Origin: Shewanella sp. OMA3-2
Lineage (GTDB): Bacteria > Pseudomonadota > Gammaproteobacteria > Enterobacterales > Shewanellaceae
Assembly (NCBI RefSeq): GCF_021513195.1
Contig: NZ_CP090974.1
Span: 1,934,001 to 1,998,000 of the forward strand
DNA length: 64,000 nt
Reading direction: 5' to 3'
Made by a program: the position numbers and the translations under genes. Positions 48,364 through 57,685 of the stretch are shown in pieces. Under the pieces are notes generated by a model that worked only from the letters and a program-made list of their open reading frames with translations, was not told the origin of the DNA and searched no databases. Position 1 is the stretch's first letter; every line of letters starts with the position of its first letter.

Positions 48364-48409
48364 GTCACTTCAACTATCACTTCCACTATCACTTCAACTA
48401 TCACTATCC
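48364..48409 (+). repeat. Short imperfect tandem repeat upstream of the porin gene
   Basis: Three to four copies of a roughly 12-base unit (ACTATCACTTCC/A) within the 340-base gap between the galU terminator and the porin gene. No ORF is seen in that gap. Confidence 0.5.
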
Positions 48410-48597
48410 TCCTGAAAAATTCGCCAATAATTATTTTATTCAATACGGTTAATGCTAATACTTTGAAAATACAGTCCCTGCTATGACGGGTTTGTTTACG
48501 TTGCTCTACTTTTGTCTTATAGACCTATTGCTAATGTTTCCTTGTTGTTAATTAAGACATATTGCATAGGATTAAAACAATAATTTGGAGAGCATGG

Positions 48598-49752
48598 ATG
48601 AAACACTTAAAACTGGCTGCATTGATTTCTGGGGCAATGCTAGCTATGGCAGGCACGGCGCAAGCTAATACCGACATGACGTTTGGTGGCTATATTAAAG
48701 CTGATGTGATGTTCAGTGACTATGGCAATGGCGCACCTGAGTCGGGCAACTTATCGCGCCAATTTTATGTACCTGGCACTATTTACGGTAAAGAAGGCAG
48801 TGGTGAGCAGGTTGTTGACTTTCAAGCACGTGAAACTCGCTTCAATTTTAAAACCGTTACTGATATGGAAGGGGGTCACTCTTTAACAGGATTTATCGAA
48901 TTAGACTTTATGACCCATACCGACGGTAATGAGCGTGTATCCAACAGCTATTCGCCGCGGATTCGTCATGCCTTTGTCAGCTATGACAATTGGACGATTG
49001 GTCAAACCTGGACCACATTTCAAAACCCTGGTGCGTTACCCGATAATTTAGATTTTGTTGGTGCTGCAGACGGTACGCCATTTGTGCGTCAGTCGTTAAT
49101 TAAATATACCAGCGGCAATTTTCAGTTTGCGTTAGAAAACCCTGAAACAACTTTAACCCCAAATGGTGGTGGCGGTCGTATTACCAGCGGCAGTGGCGTT
49201 ATTCCTGATGTGGTGGCCCGTTACAACTTTACCTCTGGTGGCGGTGCTGCGTATTCATTAGCGGGTATTGTGCGTCAATTGAACATTGAAGAGGTACAAG
49301 GCGGAACGCAACTTGATGCCAGCGAAATGGGTTATGGTGTGAGTTTTGCGGGTGTTATTCCGGTGGGTAAAGATGATTTTAAATTTACCGCAACCTATGG
49401 TGAAGGTTTAGGCCGTTACATGGCATTAAACTATGTTAACGCTGGGGTATTAGATGCTAATGGCGAGATTGAAACTATTACCTCTTATGGTGGTTTTGCT
49501 GCTTATCGTCACTGGTGGAATGAGCAATGGCGTACTAGTGTGACACTATCAGGATTTTCTGCCGACAATAATGCCGTGTTAACCGGCGGTGGCGTCAATA
49601 AAGAAGCCTACTCAAGCTATATTAACTTACTGTATTCACCGTCTAAGCCAGTGACTTTTGGTGTTGAGTTTATGCGGGCATTGAACGAGCGAGAAAACGG
49701 CACTGACGGCGATTTAAATCGCATTATATTCTCGGCGAAATACGTACTTTAA
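48598..49752 (+). CDS. Outer membrane porin (DcaP-like)
   Basis: 384 residues with a signal peptide (about 1-23, GTAQA|NTDMTF). The mature start TFGGYIKADVMFSDYGNG, the IRHAFVSYDNWTIGQTWTTF segment and the C-terminal IIFSAKYVL beta-signal are typical of DcaP-like/trimeric porins. The solute is unknown. The ATG at 48598 has GGAG upstream; an ATG 12 codons earlier would add residues that break the signal peptide. Confidence 0.85.
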   Translation: MKHLKLAALISGAMLAMAGTAQANTDMTFGGYIKADVMFSDYGNGAPESGNLSRQFYVPGTIYGKEGSGEQVVDFQARETRFNFKTVTDMEGGHSLTGFIELDFMTHTDGNERVSNSYSPRIRHAFVSYDNWTIGQTWTTFQNPGALPDNLDFVGAADGTPFVRQSLIKYTSGNFQFALENPETTLTPNGGGGRITSGSGVIPDVVARYNFTSGGGAAYSLAGIVRQLNIEEVQGGTQLDASEMGYGVSFAGVIPVGKDDFKFTATYGEGLGRYMALNYVNAGVLDANGEIETITSYGGFAAYRHWWNEQWRTSVTLSGFSADNNAVLTGGGVNKEAYSSYINLLYSPSKPVTFGVEFMRALNERENGTDGDLNRIIFSAKYVL

Positions 49753-49790
49753 GTGATTTTAGCTCGGGTTAATCAATAAGATAACCGATA

Positions 49791-49825
49791 AAAAAAGGGC
49801 CATAACACTGTTATGGCCCTTTTTT
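49791..49825. terminator. Bidirectional terminator between the porin gene and grxA
   Basis: Eleven-base stem GGGCCATAACA/TGTTATGGCCC, with an A-run before and a T-run after, between convergent genes. Confidence 0.88.
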
Positions 49826-49845
49826 ATTATTTTATATTCAACCGT

Positions 49846-50106
49846 TTAGTCTAGTAGACCATGTTGACGAACATATTGATCATATTCGGTATAGCCACCA
49901 ATTGGCGCTTCATCAACAAATACCTGTGGCACTGTTTCTACTGTTTTACCGACACTTTTTGATAAGTCAGCTTTAGAAATACCTTCAGCGTGAATATCAA
50001 CATACTTGAATTTAAAATCTTCACGGTGTGCGGCTAATTTTTCAGATAACTCAACAGCGCGGACACAATACGGACAGCCTGGACGGCCAAAAATAACAAC
50101 AAACAT
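49846..50106 (-). CDS. grxA: Glutaredoxin 1
   Basis: 86 residues with the start chosen here, as in GrxA. Redox site RPGCPYC near the N-terminus, cis-Pro loop ETVPQVFVD and glutathione-binding GGYTEYDQY. The longer ORF adds 17 codons upstream, but AGGAG lies seven bases before the internal ATG and the family starts there (MFVVIFGRP). It reduces disulfides with glutathione, for example in ribonucleotide reductase. Confidence 0.93.
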   Translation of the reverse strand: MFVVIFGRPGCPYCVRAVELSEKLAAHREDFKFKYVDIHAEGISKADLSKSVGKTVETVPQVFVDEAPIGGYTEYDQYVRQHGLLD

Positions 50107-50214
50107 AGTAACTCCTACTTGGCTAGATGCTGTGTTTATAACACAACTTTTTTGCAAATGATAACGTGATTAAATGAATTTAGCTTAACCCACATAAAGC
50201 TAACCCAAATAAAG

Positions 50215-52032
50215 CTAACTGAAATCTGTTTTATGTTTACCTTGATAGTCAAAAAATAGATCAATTAATTTCCAGTGATGTTTTTGTTTTTTTAACAGCA
50301 ATAAGTCGGGCTTTCTAAATCGGCTTTGATCACTTAATACCTGTTCTACTTTGTCATATCGCGGATGTAACATGCCCGGTGTGCGGGTGTGGCTAATGAC
50401 AAATACCGCATAAAAGGCTTTTCTTTGTGCTGGGGTATCAAACTTAAAGCTTTGTTTAAAGTCATTGCCTTCAATATCAAGGTAGCGCACCAGCAGGCCT
50501 TGCTCATTTTGGCTGATTAGCATCTCCTGGCATTTAAATAAGTGATGATGCTGTGATTGTAATACTTGTTTTAAGCGCTTGTCAGGGTCGATTAATGTTG
50601 AGCTGCAGGTTTGGCAAATGCGTGCTGCTATATCATTTTCGGCGCCGCAGTCTGGACACACTTTCGACCTGAAACGAAAATCACACTGTTGCTTCGCATC
50701 TAGTTTATCTGTAGCGGCATTAAATGTATCGGTTTTAGCCAGGACTAACCCCTGACATCGACGCCCAAAATGTTCGATGATGTCACCGTCGTTATCGACT
50801 AATCCCCAAAATGTATTGGCAAACTGGCACACGGGGCAGTGTACTTGTACGGGCACTGACTTGCTGTTGGGTTTGGCTTGACCCACTTCAGGAAAATACA
50901 GGTCAAAACCATTGGCGGCATAATCAATCACCAAACAATCGGCTTTACCTGGCGCTAAACGCAGCCCACGACCAACCATTTGCTGAAACAAGCTAACCGA
51001 TGCCGTAGGCCTTAAAATGGCAATTAAGTCGACATGGGGTGCGTCGAAGCCGGTTGTGAGCACCGCCACATTGACTATGTATTTAATTTGCTGTGCTTTA
51101 AAGGCGTCGATAATGGTGTCGCGCTCATGATGCGGCGTGGCGGCGGTGATTAATGCGGCTTTGGTTGGCGTGGCGGTATTGTCGATAAGCTTGTTTAATA
51201 AGCCGATAATTTCCTGCGCGTGGCGCACGGTTGCTGCAAAAATGATCACCCCTTTACGGGTGCTAGCCAACTGCACTATTTGTTTCACTATCGCGGTTGT
51301 CGCGCGGCCTTGGTGGTTAAGTATTGATTCCACTTCCTGCTGACTAAAATCGCCAGTTTCTGTCGGTTCAAGTTGACTAAAATCGTACTGGGCACTGAGG
51401 CCATCAAATAACTTAGGCGCCGTTAAAAAGCCTTGTTTAATCAGCGGGCGCATGGGCAATTCAAAAATGCATTTATCAAACACTGCAGTGTCAGTATTGC
51501 CAATTTTGCCGTGGTAATGGTGATGATATATCCAGCCAATACCTAGGCGATAAGGGGTGGCGGTAAGGCCTAAAATTTTAATAGCTGGGTTTTGCTTTTT
51601 TAAGTGCTGCAGAATTAGCTGATACTGGCTGGTTTTTTCATTACTGACCCGATGACATTCATCAATAATTACCAGTGAAAAGGGCTGATCAAACTTATCT
51701 AATGCCCGCGCCGCTGACTGTACGCTGGCGACAACCGTTTTACCGTTGGCTTTTTTCTGGTTTAATCCGGCGGAGTAAATATTGGCAGCTTGAGTGAGTA
51801 AACCGACTTTTTCAGCATTTTGCGCCACTAACTCTTTTACGTGGGTCAGCACTAATACGTTGCCGTTGGCGATACGAGCCAGTTCAGCAATAACAATGCT
51901 TTTACCTGCGCCGGTTGGCAAAGCTAATACTGCCGATTGTTGGCTGCTGCGAAAGTGCTTTATGGCAGCGTTAACCGAGTCTTGCTGGTAATCACGCAGT
52001 TGCAAAGCAGGTTTGTCAGTAGAAGCTTTCAA
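50215..52032 (-). CDS. radD: DNA repair helicase-like ATPase RadD (YejH)
   Basis: 605 residues, superfamily 2. N-terminal DYQQDSVNAA Q-motif region, Walker A LPTGAGKSIV, DECH box VIIDECHRV, motif III LGLTATPYRLG and motif VI QMVGRGLRLAPGK. The C-terminal part has two CxxC-type zinc pairs (CPVC; CPDCGAENDIAARICQTC), as in E. coli RadD, which supports RecA-dependent repair with SSB. The family length is close (about 586). Monocistronic. Confidence 0.9.
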   Translation of the reverse strand: MKASTDKPALQLRDYQQDSVNAAIKHFRSSQQSAVLALPTGAGKSIVIAELARIANGNVLVLTHVKELVAQNAEKVGLLTQAANIYSAGLNQKKANGKTVVASVQSAARALDKFDQPFSLVIIDECHRVSNEKTSQYQLILQHLKKQNPAIKILGLTATPYRLGIGWIYHHHYHGKIGNTDTAVFDKCIFELPMRPLIKQGFLTAPKLFDGLSAQYDFSQLEPTETGDFSQQEVESILNHQGRATTAIVKQIVQLASTRKGVIIFAATVRHAQEIIGLLNKLIDNTATPTKAALITAATPHHERDTIIDAFKAQQIKYIVNVAVLTTGFDAPHVDLIAILRPTASVSLFQQMVGRGLRLAPGKADCLVIDYAANGFDLYFPEVGQAKPNSKSVPVQVHCPVCQFANTFWGLVDNDGDIIEHFGRRCQGLVLAKTDTFNAATDKLDAKQQCDFRFRSKVCPDCGAENDIAARICQTCSSTLIDPDKRLKQVLQSQHHHLFKCQEMLISQNEQGLLVRYLDIEGNDFKQSFKFDTPAQRKAFYAVFVISHTRTPGMLHPRYDKVEQVLSDQSRFRKPDLLLLKKQKHHWKLIDLFFDYQGKHKTDFS

Positions 52033-52082
52033 ATATTAGGTTCAATATGCATTGGGTTAACTGTGGCCAGATAATATCATGA

Positions 52083-52934
52083 TTATAGGGCTAAGTTTGC
52101 TTTAACCGCCTCGGCAAAGGTTCTAGAAACCGGCACTTCGAGATGATTACTTAACAACAATGACATTTTTCTATTTTCTTTACTCACCGACACCACAGCC
52201 TGGTTTGCAACCCACCAGGATCTATGTGTTTGTAAACCTGGAAACCCTTCTAGCTGCACCAAAGCATCTTTTAAGCGCATTAACAGCATATGCTGGCCTT
52301 TGTCTGTGTGCACTTTTAAATAGTGGTCATCCATTTCTAAACACAGTAATTGCCCGCGCTTTTCTAGCGGTAATAGCGCCATAAACTGCTCAATTTGAAT
52401 GGTATTGACGTCTTGACTTTGTTGATGCTGTTCAATGACCTTTTTTGATTGCTCAATGACTAGCTTTGACAGCTCAAGTTGCTGTTTTTGATGGTGAAGA
52501 TGGTTTTGTAACATACTGGTAAAGGTAATTATGCTGCCTATCACGAGAGTGTTAGGCAGTGCGAGTAAAAAATGGTGATTTAACTGTAACGTGTGATCAA
52601 AAAACAACCAGCCAATAAAAGGCACAATTAGACTCATTACTAAGCTGGCTAACAGTGATGAAATGGCTACCCGATGCCAGGGAGTGGTTACGCTTTTTGC
52701 GAGGTATTTATGGCCTACACTAATCAGCGGCATATAAATTAAGTAGCCACAAAGGCAGGTAAACACCCAATAACTCATCGACAAAAATAGGGTGTATTGA
52801 TCCATACCAAAAGGACGCATAAAGCCGATAAATAGCCCAATTAATACCACAACAAGTAGTTGCTGAAATAATTTTAGTTTAGTTTGTTTAGGTTTTAGTT
52901 GTTGATTATTTAAGGGTATTTCACGATTCGTCAA
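52083..52934 (-). CDS. LytTR-type transcriptional regulator with membrane domain
   Basis: 283 residues. About four N-terminal membrane helices (residues 22-150), a Gln/His-rich helical linker, then a LytTR DNA-binding domain (about 185-283: LLCLEMDDHYLKVHTDKG, HRSWWVANQAVVSV, VPVSRTFAEAVKANL). It is a one-component membrane regulator; no histidine kinase is nearby. It diverges from the DUF2141 and carotenoid-oxygenase genes, and a direct repeat lies in the shared promoter region. Confidence 0.88.
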   Translation of the reverse strand: MTNREIPLNNQQLKPKQTKLKLFQQLLVVVLIGLFIGFMRPFGMDQYTLFLSMSYWVFTCLCGYLIYMPLISVGHKYLAKSVTTPWHRVAISSLLASLVMSLIVPFIGWLFFDHTLQLNHHFLLALPNTLVIGSIITFTSMLQNHLHHQKQQLELSKLVIEQSKKVIEQHQQSQDVNTIQIEQFMALLPLEKRGQLLCLEMDDHYLKVHTDKGQHMLLMRLKDALVQLEGFPGLQTHRSWWVANQAVVSVSKENRKMSLLLSNHLEVPVSRTFAEAVKANLAL

Positions 52935-52960
52935 AGGTACACATTCCTTTTTAGTTACAT

Positions 52961-52989
52961 TTTACGAAGTTTTTGAGTCACTTTACGAA
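52961..52989. promoter_or_regulatory. Candidate LytTR operator: direct repeats spaced 21 bases
   Basis: TTTACGAA occurs at 52961-52968 and again at 52982-52989, exactly 21 bases apart (two helical turns), which is the usual spacing for LytTR half-sites. It lies 26 bases upstream of the LytTR start codon and about 135 bases before the DUF2141 start. Confidence 0.5.
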
Positions 52990-53123
52990 AAGCCACTTTG
53001 ATTTTTTATCGCTCCATTCTATCGTCTTTTCAACACGAAGCAATGGCGAGATTGGCTCGGCTTATGTCAGCGCTAACCACCCATTGCAATAATACTTTTA
53101 TCATAAACGATAGGAATACAACA

Positions 53124-53642
53124 ATGACTAGATTTACTTCAAAACTGGATCGATTATTCACCCATAAAGCAGCGACTCGATTAACTCAAACCTACAGCAA
53201 CAATATGGGGAAATCATCATTATTGGCAGTTTCAGTATTATTTGCATCAATGTGGGTTAATTCATCCACTTTTGCCGCAGATATTAAGCTTGAGATTGCA
53301 GGGGTAAATAGCCAGCCAAGTAAGATTTATGTGCAGCTATTTAGCGGTGAAGCTAACTACTTAAGTGGCAATGCGCTAAGTGCGACTTATATTCAGGCTA
53401 AAGCGGGCAATAACATTGTGGCTTTTAGCAATGTTGCTGCGGGTGAATATGCTGTGCGATTTTTTCAGGACGAGAATAATAACGGCACTTTAGACACCAA
53501 TTTATTTGGCATGCCGTCAGAAGGTTATGGTTTTTCTAACAATGCCAAACCTGATTATGGCCTGGTAGCTTATCAGGAGGCCGCTTTCAGCATCACCGAA
53601 GATGCAGCGACTCAGATTAACCACACGCAAATCATTTATTAA
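53124..53642 (+). CDS. DUF2141 secreted protein
   Basis: 172 residues. A long N-terminal leader ends in a signal helix (LLAVSVLFASMWVNSSTFAA), followed by a small beta-rich domain with the DUF2141 pattern FSNVAAGEYAVRFFQDENNN, GTLDTNLFGMPSEGYGFSNN. Function unknown; often coded beside carotenoid-oxygenase-like or other secreted enzyme genes. The ATG at 53124 has GGAA upstream; an ORF extension of 42 codons has no support. The oxygenase gene starts 36 bases downstream, so the pair is probably one operon. Confidence 0.82.
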   Translation: MTRFTSKLDRLFTHKAATRLTQTYSNNMGKSSLLAVSVLFASMWVNSSTFAADIKLEIAGVNSQPSKIYVQLFSGEANYLSGNALSATYIQAKAGNNIVAFSNVAAGEYAVRFFQDENNNGTLDTNLFGMPSEGYGFSNNAKPDYGLVAYQEAAFSITEDAATQINHTQIIY

Positions 53643-53678
53643 CCGATCCATTTTGAGATAACAATTTTGGAGATGATC

Positions 53679-55193
53679 ATGCAACGCAGACAGTTTTTAA
53701 AAGGGGTGGGAGTAATAGGGGCATCAAGCATGTTGCCCGGTGCAGTGAATGCATTGGCATCTTCTGCTCCTACTGTGGTTAATATTAAGCAGAAATTTAA
53801 TCAGGCGCTGGCACAGCACCCTGAGTTAATCGGTTTTGCTAATGTTGAAGCTAATTTTGAGTCGCAAACCCTGGCGATTGAGGGGCGCATTCCCGCCGAT
53901 TTACACGGTAAATTTTATCGTAACGGGCCAGCAAAGTATGAGCGTGGTGATAATCGTTATTTACATGCTTTTGAAGGCGACGGTATGTTGCAGCGTTTTG
54001 ATATTAGCGACCAAAAAATAGTCCACCGAGGCCAATTTATTAACACGCCTAAGTTTGCTAAAGAGCAGCAGGCACAGCAATTTGTGTATTCAGGGCCTGA
54101 TACCAAAATAGCCGATGCTTTACCTGTGACCAGCGGTGATATAGTTAATACCGCCAATACCAATATTATTGCCGTGGGTGATGATCTTTGGGCGCTTTGG
54201 GAGGCGGGCTCACCGACAAAAATTGACCGAGATTCAATGCAATATACTCAACAGGTTAATTTGGGCGCGGGGTCAAAATATGCAAACAGTTTAAAAGGAT
54301 TACCTTTTTCAGCGCACCCTAAAATTGACCCTAATGGAGATATTTGGAATTTTGGTTTGCATCCATCAGGTCGGGTGGTGATTTATCAATTAGCGGCTAA
54401 TGGTAAAGTTAAAAATGCGGGGCTAATTAACAGCCAATACCGTGGCGGTATGTTGCATGATTTTTTGATTACCGATAAGAGCGTGTTAATCATTTTGCCG
54501 TCATTGTTTGTTGATAAAGCGATTGAAGGTCACTTTGCCCGTACCCAATATAATAGCGATATTCCGATGAGTGTGTTGGTGATCAATAAGCAGTCACTTA
54601 ACGTAACCAAACGCTTTGAGTTACCCGCGGGTTTTGCTTTTCATTATGGTAATGCGTGGGAAGAGGCTAATGGCACCATTCATTTTGACGCTAGCTTGTA
54701 TCCTAATGTTGATGTGCTGCATAAGCTGGCTAATGTGATGCAAGGTAAAATGTCGCAGGCAAGTGTAAAGGCGCAAACAGCCTTATTTAGTCTGTATATT
54801 GATGGCACTTATCATATGCAAACGGTGGGCGACAGCAGTGAGTTTCCGCGGGTGTGCGATCATCTTGTTGGCCTAAAAAATCAGTCTTTGTATCACTTGT
54901 CTGCCAAAAAGAGCAGCTTATGGAGCGATACCTTGTCGTCTTTGCATATTGATACCGGCGCTACGCAGCATTATCATTTTGGTGATGATTATCTAGTAGA
55001 AGAGCATGTGAGTGTTTGCCCTAAAGGCGTTGAAGGCAGTGGTTACTTAATGGGTACTGCGTTGCATGTGCCCACAAAACGCACTTGTTTGAATATTTTT
55101 GCCGCTAATGATTTAGCATCAGGGCCATTAGCTAGAGCCTGGTTGCCTTATCATTTGCCACTAGGGTTTCACGGTAATTTTGTTGCCAGCTAG
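53679..55193 (+). CDS. Carotenoid cleavage oxygenase family protein (Tat-exported)
   Basis: 504 residues. N-terminal Tat signal MQRRQFLKGVGVIGASSML, then an RPE65/carotenoid oxygenase beta-propeller. Iron-ligand histidines appear in SAHPKID, MLHDFLIT, FHYGNAW and the final FHGNFVAS; KFYRNGPAKYE is the typical N-terminal family signature. The substrate in the periplasm could be a carotenoid, stilbenoid or lignin-type compound; it is not told by sequence. ATG with GGAG six bases upstream. Confidence 0.88.
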   Translation: MQRRQFLKGVGVIGASSMLPGAVNALASSAPTVVNIKQKFNQALAQHPELIGFANVEANFESQTLAIEGRIPADLHGKFYRNGPAKYERGDNRYLHAFEGDGMLQRFDISDQKIVHRGQFINTPKFAKEQQAQQFVYSGPDTKIADALPVTSGDIVNTANTNIIAVGDDLWALWEAGSPTKIDRDSMQYTQQVNLGAGSKYANSLKGLPFSAHPKIDPNGDIWNFGLHPSGRVVIYQLAANGKVKNAGLINSQYRGGMLHDFLITDKSVLIILPSLFVDKAIEGHFARTQYNSDIPMSVLVINKQSLNVTKRFELPAGFAFHYGNAWEEANGTIHFDASLYPNVDVLHKLANVMQGKMSQASVKAQTALFSLYIDGTYHMQTVGDSSEFPRVCDHLVGLKNQSLYHLSAKKSSLWSDTLSSLHIDTGATQHYHFGDDYLVEEHVSVCPKGVEGSGYLMGTALHVPTKRTCLNIFAANDLASGPLARAWLPYHLPLGFHGNFVAS

Positions 55194-55292
55194 TACGTAT
55201 TTAACACTATTTCGATATGTACTTGCTGCTAATTTGCTTAACTGATTCCCTTAGCTAATTCTCCGAAAAATCCGTTTAGCGAAAAGCAGAAC

Positions 55293-55317
55293 AAAAAAAG
55301 CCCCTCATGAAGAGGGG
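55293..55317 (-). terminator. Leftward terminator of acs
   Basis: Read on the minus strand: stem CCCCTC/GAGGGG followed by CTTTTTTT. An additional hairpin without T-run, GTTGAACAG/CTGTTCAAC, lies at 55429-55455, just after the acs stop. The rest of the gap 55318-55466 holds nothing clear. Confidence 0.7.
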
Positions 55318-55466
55318 TAAAAAAGAGAAACTGGTTAGAATTCTCTTAGGTGGATGGAAATCAAATAATGGCAATAAGCATCGCGTTGTTTACTGTGTTG
55401 ATTGTTACGCTTTTTACTGCGTAAGCGAGTTGAACAGCTGGGGGGACTGTTCAACTCTTGTTATTG

Positions 55467-57419
55467 TTACTCGGTTTTGTTTAAACGAGATTCTATTAAG
55501 GTGTCAATTACCGCAGGATCTGCCAGGGTTGAAGAGTCCCCTAAGTTAGTCACTTCGTTTGCGGCAATTTTACGCAAGAAACGACGCATGATTTTGCCTG
55601 AACGGGTTTTAGGTAAACCGGTTGCCCACTGAATTAAATCAGGTGTAGCCAAGGCGCCGATTTCTTTACGAACCCACTGACGTAACTCTTGACGTAGCTC
55701 TTCAGTTGGTTCGATATCGCGGATTAAAGTGACGTAGGCGTAAATGCCTTGTCCTTTAATATCATGCGGATAACCTACAACAGCGGCTTCAGCGACTAGT
55801 TCATGTGCCACAAGTGCGCTTTCAACTTCAGCTGTACCTAAGCGGTGACCTGATACGTTAATGACATCATCCACTCGACCGGTTATCCAGTAGTAACCGT
55901 CTTCATCGCGGCGAGCACCATCGCCGGTAAAGTACATACCGCGGAAGGTTTTAAAGTAGGTGAGTGCAAAACGGTCGTGATCACCAAAAATGGTACGCAT
56001 TTGTCCTGGCCATGAATCAAGAATAACTAAGTTACCCTCAGTTGCGCCTTCAACAATTTCACCCATGTTATCAACCAGTGCAGGTTGAACACCAAAGAAT
56101 GGTCGGGTTGCTGAACCTGGTTTGGTATCAGTTGCGCCTGGTAATGGGCTGATCAAAATGCCGCCAGTTTCGGTTTGCCACCAGGTGTCAACAATTGGGC
56201 ACTGCTCATTACCAATCACTTCGTGGTACCAGCGCCATGCTTCAGGGTTTATCGGTTCGCCGACCGAGCCCATAATGCGCAGTGAATCACCTTTGTAGTT
56301 ACTGAATTGTTCTTTACCTTCAGCCATTAATGCGCGGATTAATGTTGGCGCGGTATACAGAATATTGACTTTATGGCGGTCAATCATTTCACCTATACGT
56401 GAAGGTGTTGGCGCATTTGGCACCCCTTCATGAATTAACACTGTGGCGCCGTTGGCTAATGGGCCGTAAACCATGTAAGAGTGGCCAGTAATCCAACCTA
56501 CGTCGGCGGTACACCAGTAAACTTCACCTGGTTTATAATCAAATACATATTCGTGGGTCATTGAGGCGTAAACCATGTAACCGCCCGTGGTGTGCAACAC
56601 ACCTTTAGGGTTACCGGTTGAACCTGAGGTATAAAGTAGGAATAGCGGGTCTTCTGCGCCCATTTCTTCATACGGGCAATGCTCAGATGCAACGTCCATT
56701 AATGAGTGCCACCAAATATCGCGGCCTTCTACCCAATCAATGTTGCCACCAGTGCGTTTGAGGACAATGACTTTTTCGACGCAATCCACATCTGGACTGG
56801 CTATTGCTTCATCAACACTGCGCTTGAGAGGGATTTTACGTCCACCGCGAACACCTTCGTCAGAGGTAATCACCACTTTAGATTTACCGTCAATCACCCG
56901 AGAGGCGATTGAGTCTGGTGAGAAACCGCCAAAAACCACAGAGTGAATTGCGCCAATGCGAGCACAGGCCAGCATAGCTACCGCAGCTTCAGGCACCATT
57001 GGCATGTAAATAGTGACCACATCACCTTTAACCACACCTTGACCTTTAAGGGCATTGGCAAATTTACAGACATCGGCATGCAGTTCTGCATAGGTGATTT
57101 TACGCTGTTCGTTCGCGTCATCGCCTTCCCAAATAATGGCCACAGTGTCGCCATTTTTTTCAAGGTGGCGATCTAAACAGTTGGCTGAGGCATTTAATGT
57201 GCCGTCATAAAACCAATTGATTGATAAGTTATGGTCATCAAACGAGGTTTGTTTTATCTTAGTGTAAGGCTTTATCCAGTCAATGCGTTTACCGTGTTCT
57301 CTCCAAAAACCTTCTGGATTAACAATAGATTCCTGGTACATTTTTTTATATTGATCGTTATTGACCAGTGCATTTTCAGCGATAGCGCTAGGCACTTTGT
57401 AGAGAGACTGCGAGCTCAT
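55467..57419 (-). CDS. acs: Acetyl-CoA synthetase
   Basis: 650 residues, full length. AMP-binding signature [47 protein letters not shown], and the C-terminal [11 protein letters not shown] with the lysine acetylated by Pat-type enzymes. It activates acetate to acetyl-CoA via acetyl-AMP. The gene is divergent from a CrbS-like hybrid kinase, and in Vibrio and Shewanella CrbS-CrbR activates acs, so the neighbour is likely its regulator. Confidence 0.96.
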   Translation of the reverse strand: MSSQSLYKVPSAIAENALVNNDQYKKMYQESIVNPEGFWREHGKRIDWIKPYTKIKQTSFDDHNLSINWFYDGTLNASANCLDRHLEKNGDTVAIIWEGDDANEQRKITYAELHADVCKFANALKGQGVVKGDVVTIYMPMVPEAAVAMLACARIGAIHSVVFGGFSPDSIASRVIDGKSKVVITSDEGVRGGRKIPLKRSVDEAIASPDVDCVEKVIVLKRTGGNIDWVEGRDIWWHSLMDVASEHCPYEEMGAEDPLFLLYTSGSTGNPKGVLHTTGGYMVYASMTHEYVFDYKPGEVYWCTADVGWITGHSYMVYGPLANGATVLIHEGVPNAPTPSRIGEMIDRHKVNILYTAPTLIRALMAEGKEQFSNYKGDSLRIMGSVGEPINPEAWRWYHEVIGNEQCPIVDTWWQTETGGILISPLPGATDTKPGSATRPFFGVQPALVDNMGEIVEGATEGNLVILDSWPGQMRTIFGDHDRFALTYFKTFRGMYFTGDGARRDEDGYYWITGRVDDVINVSGHRLGTAEVESALVAHELVAEAAVVGYPHDIKGQGIYAYVTLIRDIEPTEELRQELRQWVRKEIGALATPDLIQWATGLPKTRSGKIMRRFLRKIAANEVTNLGDSSTLADPAVIDTLIESRLNKTE

Positions 57420-57685
57420 AGGGGATTCCCTTTCTTTAAATTGCGTGATGAAAGTATCGTCTGCAACAGGCTTGTAACACTATTAGACCTTGGTCTAGTT
57501 TGAGAAAGTCCTTATTATTTAACCTGTTGCACGTGCTAAGCTGAGCTTCAATTATGTATTTATGTGGTGAGTTTAATGACACAGCATAATATTGATTGTT
57601 TAATCGACAAATGTTGAAGGCTTTGAAAAGATAACTAAAAAACAATAAGAATGATATCGCAAGACTCATTCAATCATTAAAGGTA

